The notes under the pieces: generated by a model | Databases searched by the model: none | What the model was told of the DNA's origin: nothing | What the model saw: the letters and a program-made list of their open reading frames with translations, nothing else | Shown here: piece by piece, positions 44,084-52,169 of the stretch | How the letters are laid out: every line of letters begins with the position of its first letter | How positions within the stretch are numbered: position 1 is the first letter of the stretch | Assembly: GCF_001469025.1 (NCBI RefSeq) | Contig: NZ_LNIZ01000004.1 | Span: forward strand, 62,001-126,000 | Length of the DNA: 64,000 nucleotides | Origin: Trueperella bernardiae | Lineage (GTDB): Bacteria > Actinomycetota > Actinomycetes > Actinomycetales > Actinomycetaceae | Reading direction: 5' to 3' | Made by a program: the position numbers and the translations under genes

Positions 44084-45427
44084 TTAGTTGCGCGTGAGGT
44101 ATCGCCGCACCTGCGCGGCCGTGGCACGCAGGCCGCGCTCGCGCACCGAGCGCACCGCCTTGCGCGCCAACACCCGGTACCCGCGCCCAGGGCCCGGGCC
44201 CTGCTCCCCCTGCCCGCGCCGGCCGAGCGGCCGGTCGGCAGCCTCCCACGGGTCGCGGCAGTAGGCCGCGAGTGCCGCCAGGGTCCTCTCCCATGTGAAG
44301 TCCGCCGCCACCTCCGCGACGTTTCGGGCGCAGGCCGCGCGTTCGGCGTCGTCGGTGAGGAACTCCCGGAAGGCCCGGGCCATCGCGTCCGCGTCCTGCG
44401 TGGGCACCGCGCGTCCGAGCCCGCGCTCGGCCACGAGCTCGGCGAAGAAGTCGCCCTCGCTGGTCACGATCGGCAGCCCGGCCCACAGGTAGTCGAGCAT
44501 GCGAGTGCGGAAGGAGAAGTCGGTTTCCAGGCCCGGAAGGTGGGCGGAGACGGCCAGGTCGGCGTCGAGAAGGTAGTTGTGCCGGTCGGCGTACTCCACC
44601 CACTCCTCGTTGAAGAAGACGTGAGTGTCGGTCAGGCCCAACCGGTCGGCGAGCTCGCGGGCGTTGCGCAGCATTTGCATCTCGGGCACATCGGGGTTGG
44701 GATGCTTGGCGCCCATGAACAACAGGCGGACGTTCGGCACGTCGGCGCGCACGGCGTCCACCGCGCGGATCACGGTTAGCGGGTCGAACCAGTTGTAGAC
44801 CCCGCCGCCCCACACGATCACCCGGTCATCCGCGCCGATCCCGTCGATCACCCCGCGTACCGCCGCCCGTGTCCGCACCGGCGGTGTGGAGGAGATTCCG
44901 AAGGAAACGACGTCGATGAGGTGGCGCAGCTGCGGATCATCATCGTAGGTAAGGGGGTTGATGCGGCCCAGCGCGGCGAGGTGGCCCAGCCACAAGTCGC
45001 GTTGCTTGTTCGAGGCGCACAGGAAGAAGTCCCCGCCGCGCACCTGTGCGTTCAGCTCGCCGAGCGCGTGGTCGATGGCGCGCTGGCGCTCATCCATCGG
45101 GTGGAAGCGCTCCACCTGAAGGGACTCGATGTGGAACGGATCGTACAGGTCCACCACCAGCTTGAAGGCGGAGGTAGCCAGCCACGGGAAGGTGCGCACC
45201 AGGTATCCCTGGATGATGACCACGTCCGGTTGCCCAAGCTCACCGCGGAAGTCCTCCACGCGCGTGCGGCGCAGCCGAAAGCCCTCCCCCTCGCGCTCGA
45301 CAGCACCGAAGGTGAAGACCTCCACCTCATGCTCGGAGCTCAGCAAACCCGCCATTTCCCACACGCGGATGGCGGGGCCGGCCATCTTCTGGCCGAAGGT
45401 GTCAAGGGTGACGATCGCGATCCGCAT
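44084..45427 (-). CDS. GT-B glycosyltransferase in the ABC exporter operon
   Basis: The 447-residue protein starts MRIAIVTLDTFGQKMAGPAIR and has a GT4-like layout. The acceptor half has VIIQGYLVRTFPWLA and LCASNKQRDLWLGHLAALGR. The donor half has VIVWGGGVYNWFDPLTVIRA, RLLFMGAKHPN and RTRMLDYLWAGLPIVTSEGDFFAELV. A basic C-terminal tail (KAVRSVRERGLRATAAQVRR) may bind membrane. The long upstream extension of the reading frame is a shadow of the ABC ATPase gene and is rejected; an ATG one codon earlier (45430) is possible. It shares bases with the ATPase stop (TGATG), so it is in the wzm-wzt operon. Confidence 0.87.
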   Translation of the reverse strand: MRIAIVTLDTFGQKMAGPAIRVWEMAGLLSSEHEVEVFTFGAVEREGEGFRLRRTRVEDFRGELGQPDVVIIQGYLVRTFPWLATSAFKLVVDLYDPFHIESLQVERFHPMDERQRAIDHALGELNAQVRGGDFFLCASNKQRDLWLGHLAALGRINPLTYDDDPQLRHLIDVVSFGISSTPPVRTRAAVRGVIDGIGADDRVIVWGGGVYNWFDPLTVIRAVDAVRADVPNVRLLFMGAKHPNPDVPEMQMLRNARELADRLGLTDTHVFFNEEWVEYADRHNYLLDADLAVSAHLPGLETDFSFRTRMLDYLWAGLPIVTSEGDFFAELVAERGLGRAVPTQDADAMARAFREFLTDDAERAACARNVAEVAADFTWERTLAALAAYCRDPWEAADRPLGRRGQGEQGPGPGRGYRVLARKAVRSVRERGLRATAAQVRRYLTRN

Positions 45428-46668
45428 CATGCCTCCAAGTGTGGCTTGCCGGGGCGTCCCCAGTGGTCCTGCTCGTCGCGGCCGGGCATCGACCAGCGCC
45501 CATCCAAAATCACATACCCACCCGACTCGAAGGGCACGCCGTTGCGCACCGCGATCCCGTTCGCCTCGCGTACGTAGTCGTAGACATGCTCGGTAGTCGT
45601 GTTCACCACCGAACCGTCGATCGTGTACAGGCCCGGCTGGAGCACCAGGTTCGGCACTCGCAGGTCGATCGTGCCCGGACCCTCGATGAAGTCGATGCCA
45701 AAGTGCTGGTCGCGGGTGTTGTTGCCCCACAGGTAGGTGCCGTCGTTGGAGGACAGGGAAAAGCCGAAGACGGGCCGCTCGATGCGCTCGTGGGCGGTGT
45801 AGTGCAGGCGGAAGATGAGCTCTTCGCCCGTGCGCACCGAACCCATCACCGGGCTGCCGTCCCCGCGCAGCACCTCCACCTGGTCCACGCGCGCCTCGCC
45901 GCTTCCCCAACGCACGCGCCCCGCATCGTCAATGCCGGTGAAGAAGCGGGTGGAGTCGGCGTAGTCGTCCAGCACGTCCTCGGCCGGGCCCACCTTTTGC
46001 AGCACGCCCTCCTTGAGCCACGCGGCGTGATCCGCCATTTGCTTCAGCTGCGGAACGGAGTGGGAGACGACGACGACCGTGCGGCCCTCATTCTTCAAGT
46101 CCACGAACTTCTTGGTGCATTTCTCCTGGAAGGCCGCATCCCCGACGGCGAGGATCTCGTCCACTAGCAGGATGTCCGGCTCGGTGTGGATTGCCACGGA
46201 GAAGCCCAGGCGCACGTACATACCAGAGGAGTAGTTTTTGACCGGCTGGTCAATGAAGGCCTCCACGCCGGAGAAGGCGATGATCTCATCCAGGCGGGCG
46301 TCGATGTCGGCGCGGGACATGCCCAGGATAGAGCCGTTGAGGTAGATGTTGTCGCGGCCCGACAGCTCGGGGTGGAAGCCGGAACCGACCTCGAGCATGG
46401 CCGCGATCTTGCCGTTGCGGGTGATGGTGCCCGAGTTGGGCACGAGGATCTTCGCGATGCACTTGAGCAAGGTGGACTTGCCCGAACCGTTGTCGCCCAC
46501 CAGCGCGAACGTGGAACCCTGCGGCACGTCAAGCGAGACACCCTTGAGTGCCTGGAAGTCCTGGTGGACGGAGCGACGCCCGCGCATGATGGCGGACTTG
46601 AGCGTGTTGTTGCGCTCGGAGTAAATCTTGAAGGACTTCGTGACGTCCCGGACCTCGACAGCGTTCAC
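45427..46668 (-). CDS. wzt: Polysaccharide ABC exporter ATPase, Wzt type with C-terminal glycan-binding domain
   Basis: The ATPase powers export of a completed, lipid-linked glycan across the membrane. The 413-residue protein has Walker A GDNGSGKST at 58-66, the signature YSSGMYVRLGFS, and Walker B ILLVDEILAVGD. The nucleotide-binding domain ends near residue 250. The remaining 160 residues match the Wzt C-terminal beta-sandwich that recognises a terminal sugar modification (GYVILDGRW near the end). The GTG at 46668 overlaps the permease stop by four bases and follows GGAGG. The binding domain suggests that chain ends are capped, as in capping-dependent O-antigen and galactan systems. Confidence 0.9.
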   Translation of the reverse strand: MNAVEVRDVTKSFKIYSERNNTLKSAIMRGRRSVHQDFQALKGVSLDVPQGSTFALVGDNGSGKSTLLKCIAKILVPNSGTITRNGKIAAMLEVGSGFHPELSGRDNIYLNGSILGMSRADIDARLDEIIAFSGVEAFIDQPVKNYSSGMYVRLGFSVAIHTEPDILLVDEILAVGDAAFQEKCTKKFVDLKNEGRTVVVVSHSVPQLKQMADHAAWLKEGVLQKVGPAEDVLDDYADSTRFFTGIDDAGRVRWGSGEARVDQVEVLRGDGSPVMGSVRTGEELIFRLHYTAHERIERPVFGFSLSSNDGTYLWGNNTRDQHFGIDFIEGPGTIDLRVPNLVLQPGLYTIDGSVVNTTTEHVYDYVREANGIAVRNGVPFESGGYVILDGRWSMPGRDEQDHWGRPGKPHLEA

Positions 46669-47498
46669 AGCACCTCCGCAAGGTAATCCTGGCGCTTGGT
46701 AAACGCGTGCCAACCCCAGACGAACACCACCGCGCTGGCCAGCGCCATGATGCCGAACACCGGCCAGTCGGGCCAGCGCCCGTCGTAGAGCAGGTTGCGG
46801 AAGATCGCAGCGAAGTGCACGAACGGGTTAAGGTTGTAGATATCGATGATCGAGATCGGGCCGATGATCGGGCCCACCGAATCCGAAACGTCGCGCACGT
46901 ACGTGACCGGGTAGACGATCGGGCTGGCGTAGAAGCCGAGCTGGAAGAGGATCCCCATGAAGTGTTGCACGTCGCGGAAGTACACGTTCGCTATCGCCGC
47001 GAAGAAGCCAAGGCCGGTGGCGAAGAAAGCCAACATGAGCGTGGTCACTGCCACGATCGGGATGTAGATGAGGATGTTCGAGCCGAGGATGAGGATCGCG
47101 ATCGCCAAGATCGCCAGCTCGAGGGCATGCTGGTAGAGGGCCGCGGAGGTGTTGGACACCACCAGCACCCAGCGGGGGAAGTAGACCTTCTTGATGAGGT
47201 TTTCGTTCCCCGTCACGGCGTCCATCGCGCCGTTAACCACGTTGGAGAAGAACGTCCAGGGAAGCAGCCCGCACAGGAGCCAGATGACGAACAGGTCCAG
47301 CCCCGAGGGCGACCCTGGCGGCACGTTGACTCGGATGACGATTGCGAAGACGAAGCTGTAGACGATCATCAGGGCGATCGGGTTGGCGAGCGACCACAGT
47401 TGCCCCAGGGCCGTGCGCTTGTACTTGCCCTTGATCTCGCGCAGCGTGAGATTGCGAAGCAGCTCCTTTGAGCTTCGCACTTCCTCAAGAATCGTCAC
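46665..47498 (-). CDS. wzm: Polysaccharide ABC exporter permease, Wzm/TagG type
   Basis: A 277-residue ABC-2 type permease with six membrane helices, forming the channel for the exporter with the adjacent ATPase. The N-terminal amphipathic start has LLRNLTLREIKGKYKRTALGQLW, the gate-helix hallmark of the Wzm/TagG family. The cytosolic GNENLIKKVYFPRWVLVVSN coupling region follows helix 2. The GTG at 47498 has AAGGA 9 bases upstream. Its stop overlaps the ATPase start. A strong terminator just upstream means it is probably transcribed from its own promoter in the short spacer, or by read-through. Confidence 0.9.
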   Translation of the reverse strand: MTILEEVRSSKELLRNLTLREIKGKYKRTALGQLWSLANPIALMIVYSFVFAIVIRVNVPPGSPSGLDLFVIWLLCGLLPWTFFSNVVNGAMDAVTGNENLIKKVYFPRWVLVVSNTSAALYQHALELAILAIAILILGSNILIYIPIVAVTTLMLAFFATGLGFFAAIANVYFRDVQHFMGILFQLGFYASPIVYPVTYVRDVSDSVGPIIGPISIIDIYNLNPFVHFAAIFRNLLYDGRWPDWPVFGIMALASAVVFVWGWHAFTKRQDYLAEVL

Positions 47499-47527
47499 GT
47501 GGTTATGTTCCTTGGATCTCTATAGGG

Positions 47528-47562
47528 AAGCCCGAGGGGCGCGCGTGGCGCCCCTCGGGCTT
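47528..47562 (-). terminator. Hairpin between the nucleotide-sugar dehydrogenase and wzm
   Basis: A perfect 15-bp stem (AAGCCCGAGGGGCGC 47528-47542, GCGCCCCTCGGGCTT 47548-47562) has a 5-base loop. Its minus-strand trailing bases are CTTCCCTATAG, with no long T-run, so termination may be partial. Confidence 0.65.
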
Positions 47563-47569
47563 ATGCGGT

Positions 47570-48865
47570 CTAGTTCGCGTCGCCGATCACCAGGCGCGGG
47601 GTTCCCACCCACAGGGCCGGGTCGGTCACGCGGCGGCCATCGAAGAGCACCTTGATGCCCGGGAAGTCGGCAGGAGTCACGCTCTTGTACTGGGCGTGGT
47701 CGGCCTGCACGACGACGGCGGCCACCTCCTCGCCCAGGTGGTAGGCGTCCCAGCCGAACGTGGCAAGCTCCTCGTCGGTGAACATCGGGTCGTGGACCGT
47801 GACCTCGGCGCCGCGCTCGCGCAGCGCGTCGACGGTGGCGAAGATGCCGGAGAACGCCGTCTCCTTCACGCCACCTCGGTAGGAGGCGCCGAGTACGGCC
47901 ACCTTCTGGCCCTTGAGGTCGCCGAGCAGGGACTCGACTCGGCCCACCACGTATTCGGGCATGCCAGCGTTGTACTGGCGAGCCGTGCGCACGATCGACG
48001 CGTCCGGGTCCGTGGACAGGTACAGGCGCGGGTAGACCGGGATGCAGTGCCCGCCCACCGCGATGCCCGGGCGGTGGATGTGAGAGTAGGGCTGGGAGTT
48101 ACAGGCGTCGATCACCCGCTGGACGTCGATGCCCACCGAGTCGGCGTAGACGGCGAACTGGTTAGCCAGGCCGATGTTGACGTCGCGGTAGGTGGTCTCG
48201 GCCAGCTTGGCCATCTCGGCGGCCTCGGCCGAGCCCATGTCCCACACGCCGTTCTCGCGCGGCAGGTCCGGGCGGTCGTCGAAGGTGAGCACGGACTCGT
48301 AGAACTCGATCGCCGCCTTGGTGCCGGCCTCGCTCAGGCCACCCACCAGCTTCGGGTAGCGGCGCAGGTCTTCGAACACGCGGCCGGTGAGCACGCGCTC
48401 CGGGGAGAAGACGAGGTGGAAATCCTTGCCCTCGGTCAGGCCCGAGATCTCTTCGATCATGGGCTTCCAGCGGCCACGCGTGGTACCGACCGGCAGGGTG
48501 GTCTCGTACGAAATAAGGGTGTTCGGGGTGAGGTGCTCAGCCAGGGACTTCGTGGCCGCGTCCATCCAGCCGAAGTCCGGCTCCCACGTGGCATCGTTGA
48601 CGAAGAGTGGCACCACCAGCACGATTGCCTCAGCATCCGGGATCGCCTCGGCGTAGTTGGTGGTTGCGCGGAGCTTGCCGGCCGGAACCAGCTCGGAGAG
48701 CTTCTCCTGCAGGTGGGCCTCGCCCGGGAACGGCTCGGTGGCCTCGTTGATGAGGCGCACGGTCTCCTCGTTCACGTCCACACCAATGACCTCGTGGCCC
48801 ATGTCGGCGAACTGGACGGCGAGCGGCAGGCCGATCTTGCCCATCGCGATAACAGCAATACGCAT
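47570..48865 (-). CDS. wecC: Nucleotide-sugar dehydrogenase, WecC-like
   Basis: The enzyme oxidises the C6 alcohol of a UDP-sugar to a carboxylate with two NAD+. The 431-residue protein has the N-terminal Rossmann motif AVIAMGKIGLPLAVQFAD (one glycine changed to Ala, still a good fit), SYETTLPVGTTRG, FSPERVLTGRV, and the catalytic cysteine in VGGHCIPVYP near residue 275. Its length and motif fit UDP-N-acetyl-D-mannosamine dehydrogenase or UDP-glucose dehydrogenase. The wecB-like epimerase 6 kb away favours UDP-ManNAc as substrate, which is inference. The ATG at 48865 follows AAGGAG. A perfect 14-bp palindrome lies 36 bases upstream. Confidence 0.83.
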   Translation of the reverse strand: MRIAVIAMGKIGLPLAVQFADMGHEVIGVDVNEETVRLINEATEPFPGEAHLQEKLSELVPAGKLRATTNYAEAIPDAEAIVLVVPLFVNDATWEPDFGWMDAATKSLAEHLTPNTLISYETTLPVGTTRGRWKPMIEEISGLTEGKDFHLVFSPERVLTGRVFEDLRRYPKLVGGLSEAGTKAAIEFYESVLTFDDRPDLPRENGVWDMGSAEAAEMAKLAETTYRDVNIGLANQFAVYADSVGIDVQRVIDACNSQPYSHIHRPGIAVGGHCIPVYPRLYLSTDPDASIVRTARQYNAGMPEYVVGRVESLLGDLKGQKVAVLGASYRGGVKETAFSGIFATVDALRERGAEVTVHDPMFTDEELATFGWDAYHLGEEVAAVVVQADHAQYKSVTPADFPGIKVLFDGRRVTDPALWVGTPRLVIGDAN

Positions 48866-48900
48866 AATTCACTCCTTATTTGGCTGATATAAGACTACTG

Positions 48901-48914
48901 CACCTGGCCAGGTG
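48901..48914. promoter_or_regulatory. 14-bp perfect palindrome upstream of the dehydrogenase
   Basis: CACCTGGCCAGGTG reads the same on both strands. On the minus strand a TATATC/TTATAT box lies 8-9 bases downstream of it, so the palindrome sits where a -35 region would be, as an operator often does. Nearby GCGCATC/GATGCGC (48927-48952) forms a second inverted repeat. Confidence 0.5.
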
Positions 48915-48978
48915 GCGCCGCTATCTGCGCATCGCTGGCAAGTGAGATGCGCTAATTGGCCAGCGCGAACGCCGGCGC

Positions 48979-50052
48979 TCAGCGCAGGACCCTGGCGACC
49001 TCGGACGTGCGATCCAGCCACCGCTCGGTATTGCGCACCTCGCGGGCGCGGGCCTGCAGAGCGGCAAGCTGGTCGGGGTGGGCGAGCCAAGAGCGTAGCA
49101 GCGCCTCTAGCGCATCGGCGTCGTAGTCAAGAGCCACGCCCACACCCAGACGTTCGCACTCGCGGCCCGCGTGCGTGTGCTTCGTGGTGATAACGGGCTT
49201 GCCGAAGGACAGCGCCTCATAGAACTTCATCGGCGCAGCGAACTCCCGGTATTCGCTCGGCTCAACGAACAGTAGCGCCGCCGAGGTCTCATCGTAGAAG
49301 GCTGGCATCTCTTTGTTGGAGGCATGAACGATCCGGATGTTGTCGCCCATGTATTGCCAGTAGTCTGCCTTGACCGAGTCCCATCCGGCCTTCGGGAAGC
49401 ACGCCGTCAGCCGCACCTCGGGCACCCGTTTGACCGCCTTGAACAGCTCCTCCATCCGGTAATGCGGGCCGATTCCCCCCACGTAGAACAGAGACAGCTG
49501 GTCGGGATAGGCGGAGTCGACCGGCGTCGTCCCGGGGGGAAGCGGCGTACACCGCCCGGAAAACGCAGGCAACAGCGTCCCCATCTTCGCGGTCGGGACA
49601 AACAGGTGGGCGCCCGTCTTGTCCATGAGCGCCAGGTCGAAACGGTACAGGATCCGCATGATGAACTTTCGTAGCGGCGCCACCGTGGTGAGCTGGTCGG
49701 GGAACATCCAGTACACGTCACGGTAGAACTGGCCGAAGGGGATACCGTGGCGCTTGAAGTAGGCGAAGATGCGCGGCTCGATCAGGGGATCGACTCCCTT
49801 CTTGACCGACGTGGCCAGGCAGTTGGGGGACGTGGAGGACTCGGAGTATGCGAAGGCCACCTTCTGGCCCGCCCTCACCCGTTTCTTCAGCTCGGAAAAA
49901 GCGCGCCGGCGCTCGTTGGGGTTGCCGACAATCTCATGGACGTCGTAGTTCTCGCGGAACGCCTGAAGCATGCGGGCGGGCCGGACGCGCGAAGCGCTTG
50001 AGGCGTTCCAGTCCATCGGGTAGGGAGCGTGGTAGACCATCAGTTCTTTCAT
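48979..50052 (-). CDS. Glycosyltransferase, GT-B fold
   Basis: A 357-residue protein starting MKELMVYHAPYPMDWNASSA. It has an N-terminal acceptor half with VRPARMLQAFRENYDVHEIV and LALMDKTGAHLFVPTA, and a C-terminal half with LSLFYVGGIGPHYRMEELFKA and FYDETSAALLFVEPSEYREFA. APMKFYEALSFGKPVITTKH is the donor-sugar loop, followed by a short terminal helix. It resembles GT4-like enzymes in polysaccharide clusters; sugar specificity is unknown. The ATG at 50052 with AGGAA upstream is preferred over the longer open frame. It is followed after 113 bases by the dehydrogenase on the same strand. Confidence 0.85.
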   Translation of the reverse strand: MKELMVYHAPYPMDWNASSASRVRPARMLQAFRENYDVHEIVGNPNERRRAFSELKKRVRAGQKVAFAYSESSTSPNCLATSVKKGVDPLIEPRIFAYFKRHGIPFGQFYRDVYWMFPDQLTTVAPLRKFIMRILYRFDLALMDKTGAHLFVPTAKMGTLLPAFSGRCTPLPPGTTPVDSAYPDQLSLFYVGGIGPHYRMEELFKAVKRVPEVRLTACFPKAGWDSVKADYWQYMGDNIRIVHASNKEMPAFYDETSAALLFVEPSEYREFAAPMKFYEALSFGKPVITTKHTHAGRECERLGVGVALDYDADALEALLRSWLAHPDQLAALQARAREVRNTERWLDRTSEVARVLR

Positions 50053-50146
50053 CACACGATTCCTCACGTCATTTCCGCGGGCATGTGCCGCCACATTGCC
50101 CGATCAACACTAGCATTAAAGCCGTCGCCTTCCGGGGGATTCGGCG

Positions 50147-52117
50147 CTAATCGGTGGTCGCCGGATGCGCAGCCGCCAGGCGATGAGGATTCGCCCACCA
50201 GTTCGTGGGCTGGATCGGTCCACACCCGGTAATCTTCCACAGGGTTCCCCCGCCTGTGCTGGCGATTTCTTCCAGTCCGTTTGTGGCGCCGTAGAGTCCT
50301 GGCCAGGTCTGCGCCCGGTCCTTCTTCTGGAAGAGGAGCGGGGCATCGGAGTAGTAGTACCCGATTCCGTAGGTGTGCAGGATCTCGCACACCTTCGGGT
50401 CGAGGCTGGCAAAGTTCTGGCGCAGGTAGTCGGCGTCGGGATCTTTCGCGCGGTAGTTGACCTGCGGGAAGACGACGCCGATCCGCGAGTACGCCGGTCC
50501 GTAACCGATGCCGGTAGTTGGGTCGCCCAGGATGACCGAGTCCGGGGGCACGAGCTTGTCGAGCGAGGACAGTAGCTCGATCTCGGTGCGCGAGTCGATG
50601 ATCTTATCGTGACCGATCGGCGGACGGGCATCGGCATAGAGGCTAGCCCTCAGACCGCCACCAATCAGGAAGGAGGCGAGCACGACGACGCCAAACCTCC
50701 AGCCTCGCACCCACTGCTCGAGTGCGAGGGCAATGAGCGGGGCCGTGAAGATCGTCTGGATGGCCATGGCCCGCTTCGGGTCGTGGTACCAGATGCCGGC
50801 GATGTCCGAGAACACATTACCGTCCACGTAGGCGCCGAACACGATGAGCCACTGCGCCAGCCACGCCACCAAGAGCCAGCGCCCCTCGCTCACCCGCCAC
50901 GCCGATCGCGCCACGAACACCACGGCCGCTACCGCAATAACGACGCCGATCACGCCGGCCACGACCAGCGCCACGGGCACGTCCGCGAGCTGCTCACGCA
51001 AGGTATTAAGGCGTTCGGCTGTGTTCCAGGAGCGCGGATGCGGGCGGGCGAGGAAGAGTTGCACGCGCGGGTGGAGGGTGAGCAGTCCGCCCACCAGGAG
51101 AACGGCGGCGCTGAGCACCGCGAGCACCGCCCAGATCCGCGAGCGCTCCCGCATCCCGCGTACTGTACCCACCACGATGAGCGCGCCCGCGATGGGGACG
51201 AGCGGCCACAGGGCGGCGAACACGGCGCCCGGGTGGGCGAGCCCCATCCCGACGCCGGCAACGACAATCAGCGTGACCGGGGCAACGGCGTCGCGGGCCC
51301 GCATCGGCAGGGAACGCACGGCAAGGATCCCCACGGCGTAGATGGCGGGGATGACGGCCACGGCGATGGCGTTGGGCCAAAAGCCGCGCGCGACTGTCAT
51401 GAAGTTCGGGAAGTAGGGCAGGATCGCCCCGACGATCGGCGCGGCCACCCCAGCGCGCGGGCGGCCGGGGAGTGCGGCGCGCACGAAGGCATCCATGCCC
51501 ACAAGCCAGACGATCGGAATCACGACGTAGGCGAAGGCATGCGAGGCAAGCAGGATGTGGGAGTTGCCGAAGAGGGCGAGGAGCGCGTGCCAGACCACGG
51601 GGTAGGTGGCGGGCGCGGCACTCACGCCGTAGTTCCAGCCCATCGCGGACAGGGCGGAGGCGTCGCCCGTGTGGACGATCGCGTTCACCCCGTTGTAGTG
51701 GAACATGGGGTCGGCCTGTGAGCTGGGGACGTTCGGGTCGATGAGCGCCAGGATGGGGGCGATGAGGAAAAGGGCAGCGAGGACGAGGGACAGGCGGCGC
51801 GGGCGATCCACGGCCCGGTCCCTCAGGGACTCCCACGCGGCGTTGACGGGCGCCATGCCGCGCCGGCCGAGCGCGCAGACACCGGCGAGGAACGCGGCGG
51901 CGCCCAGGAAGACGGGCCACCCCCAGCGGATGCCGGCAGCATGCGCCGCGATTCCTCCGAGCCCCACGGCAGCGAAGCTGAGCGCGGGGGCAAGGACGAG
52001 CGCGACGGCGCGCGAGGCGCCCCCGGCGCGTGCGGTAACGAAGCCGGGAAGATAGCAGGCGGCGGCGATGCCGGCGGCGTACGCCATCAGGCCCAGATAG
52101 TCGATGATCATGCCCAC
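50147..52117 (-). CDS. DUF6541-like polytopic membrane protein (copy 1)
   Basis: A 656-residue membrane protein with about 14 helices, an acidic loop after the third helix cluster (DPNVPSSQADPMFHYNGVNA) and an extracytoplasmic C-terminal domain of about 130 residues (KIIDSRTEIELLSSLDKLV, DSVILGDPTTGIGYGPAYS, CEILHTYGIGYYYSDAP). It looks like a DUF6541 protein, a family common in actinobacterial glycan clusters, and the layout is that of GT-C transferases. A paralogue lies at 55693-57810. The GTG at 52117 follows AGGAGG at six-base spacing; an ATG two codons later is possible. The function is unproven. Confidence 0.72.
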   Translation of the reverse strand: MGMIIDYLGLMAYAAGIAAACYLPGFVTARAGGASRAVALVLAPALSFAAVGLGGIAAHAAGIRWGWPVFLGAAAFLAGVCALGRRGMAPVNAAWESLRDRAVDRPRRLSLVLAALFLIAPILALIDPNVPSSQADPMFHYNGVNAIVHTGDASALSAMGWNYGVSAAPATYPVVWHALLALFGNSHILLASHAFAYVVIPIVWLVGMDAFVRAALPGRPRAGVAAPIVGAILPYFPNFMTVARGFWPNAIAVAVIPAIYAVGILAVRSLPMRARDAVAPVTLIVVAGVGMGLAHPGAVFAALWPLVPIAGALIVVGTVRGMRERSRIWAVLAVLSAAVLLVGGLLTLHPRVQLFLARPHPRSWNTAERLNTLREQLADVPVALVVAGVIGVVIAVAAVVFVARSAWRVSEGRWLLVAWLAQWLIVFGAYVDGNVFSDIAGIWYHDPKRAMAIQTIFTAPLIALALEQWVRGWRFGVVVLASFLIGGGLRASLYADARPPIGHDKIIDSRTEIELLSSLDKLVPPDSVILGDPTTGIGYGPAYSRIGVVFPQVNYRAKDPDADYLRQNFASLDPKVCEILHTYGIGYYYSDAPLLFQKKDRAQTWPGLYGATNGLEEIASTGGGTLWKITGCGPIQPTNWWANPHRLAAAHPATTD

Positions 52118-52157
52118 GCGGTTCCTCCTTCGGGTCAAGACTAGCGGAGCCCCGCGC

Positions 52158-52163
52158 TATGCT
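52158..52163 (+). promoter_or_regulatory. TATGCT box six bases before a glycosyltransferase start
   Basis: TATGCT fits TANNNT and no ribosome binding site is present between it and the ATG at 52170, so a leaderless transcript is likely. Confidence 0.4.
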
Positions 52164-52169
52164 TAACCC

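Noticed and set aside
45431-45910. Upstream extension of the GT-B gene into the ABC ATPase
   Set aside because: The extension is in another frame of wzt and lacks homology. The ribosome binding site and MRIAIVT start lie at 45427.
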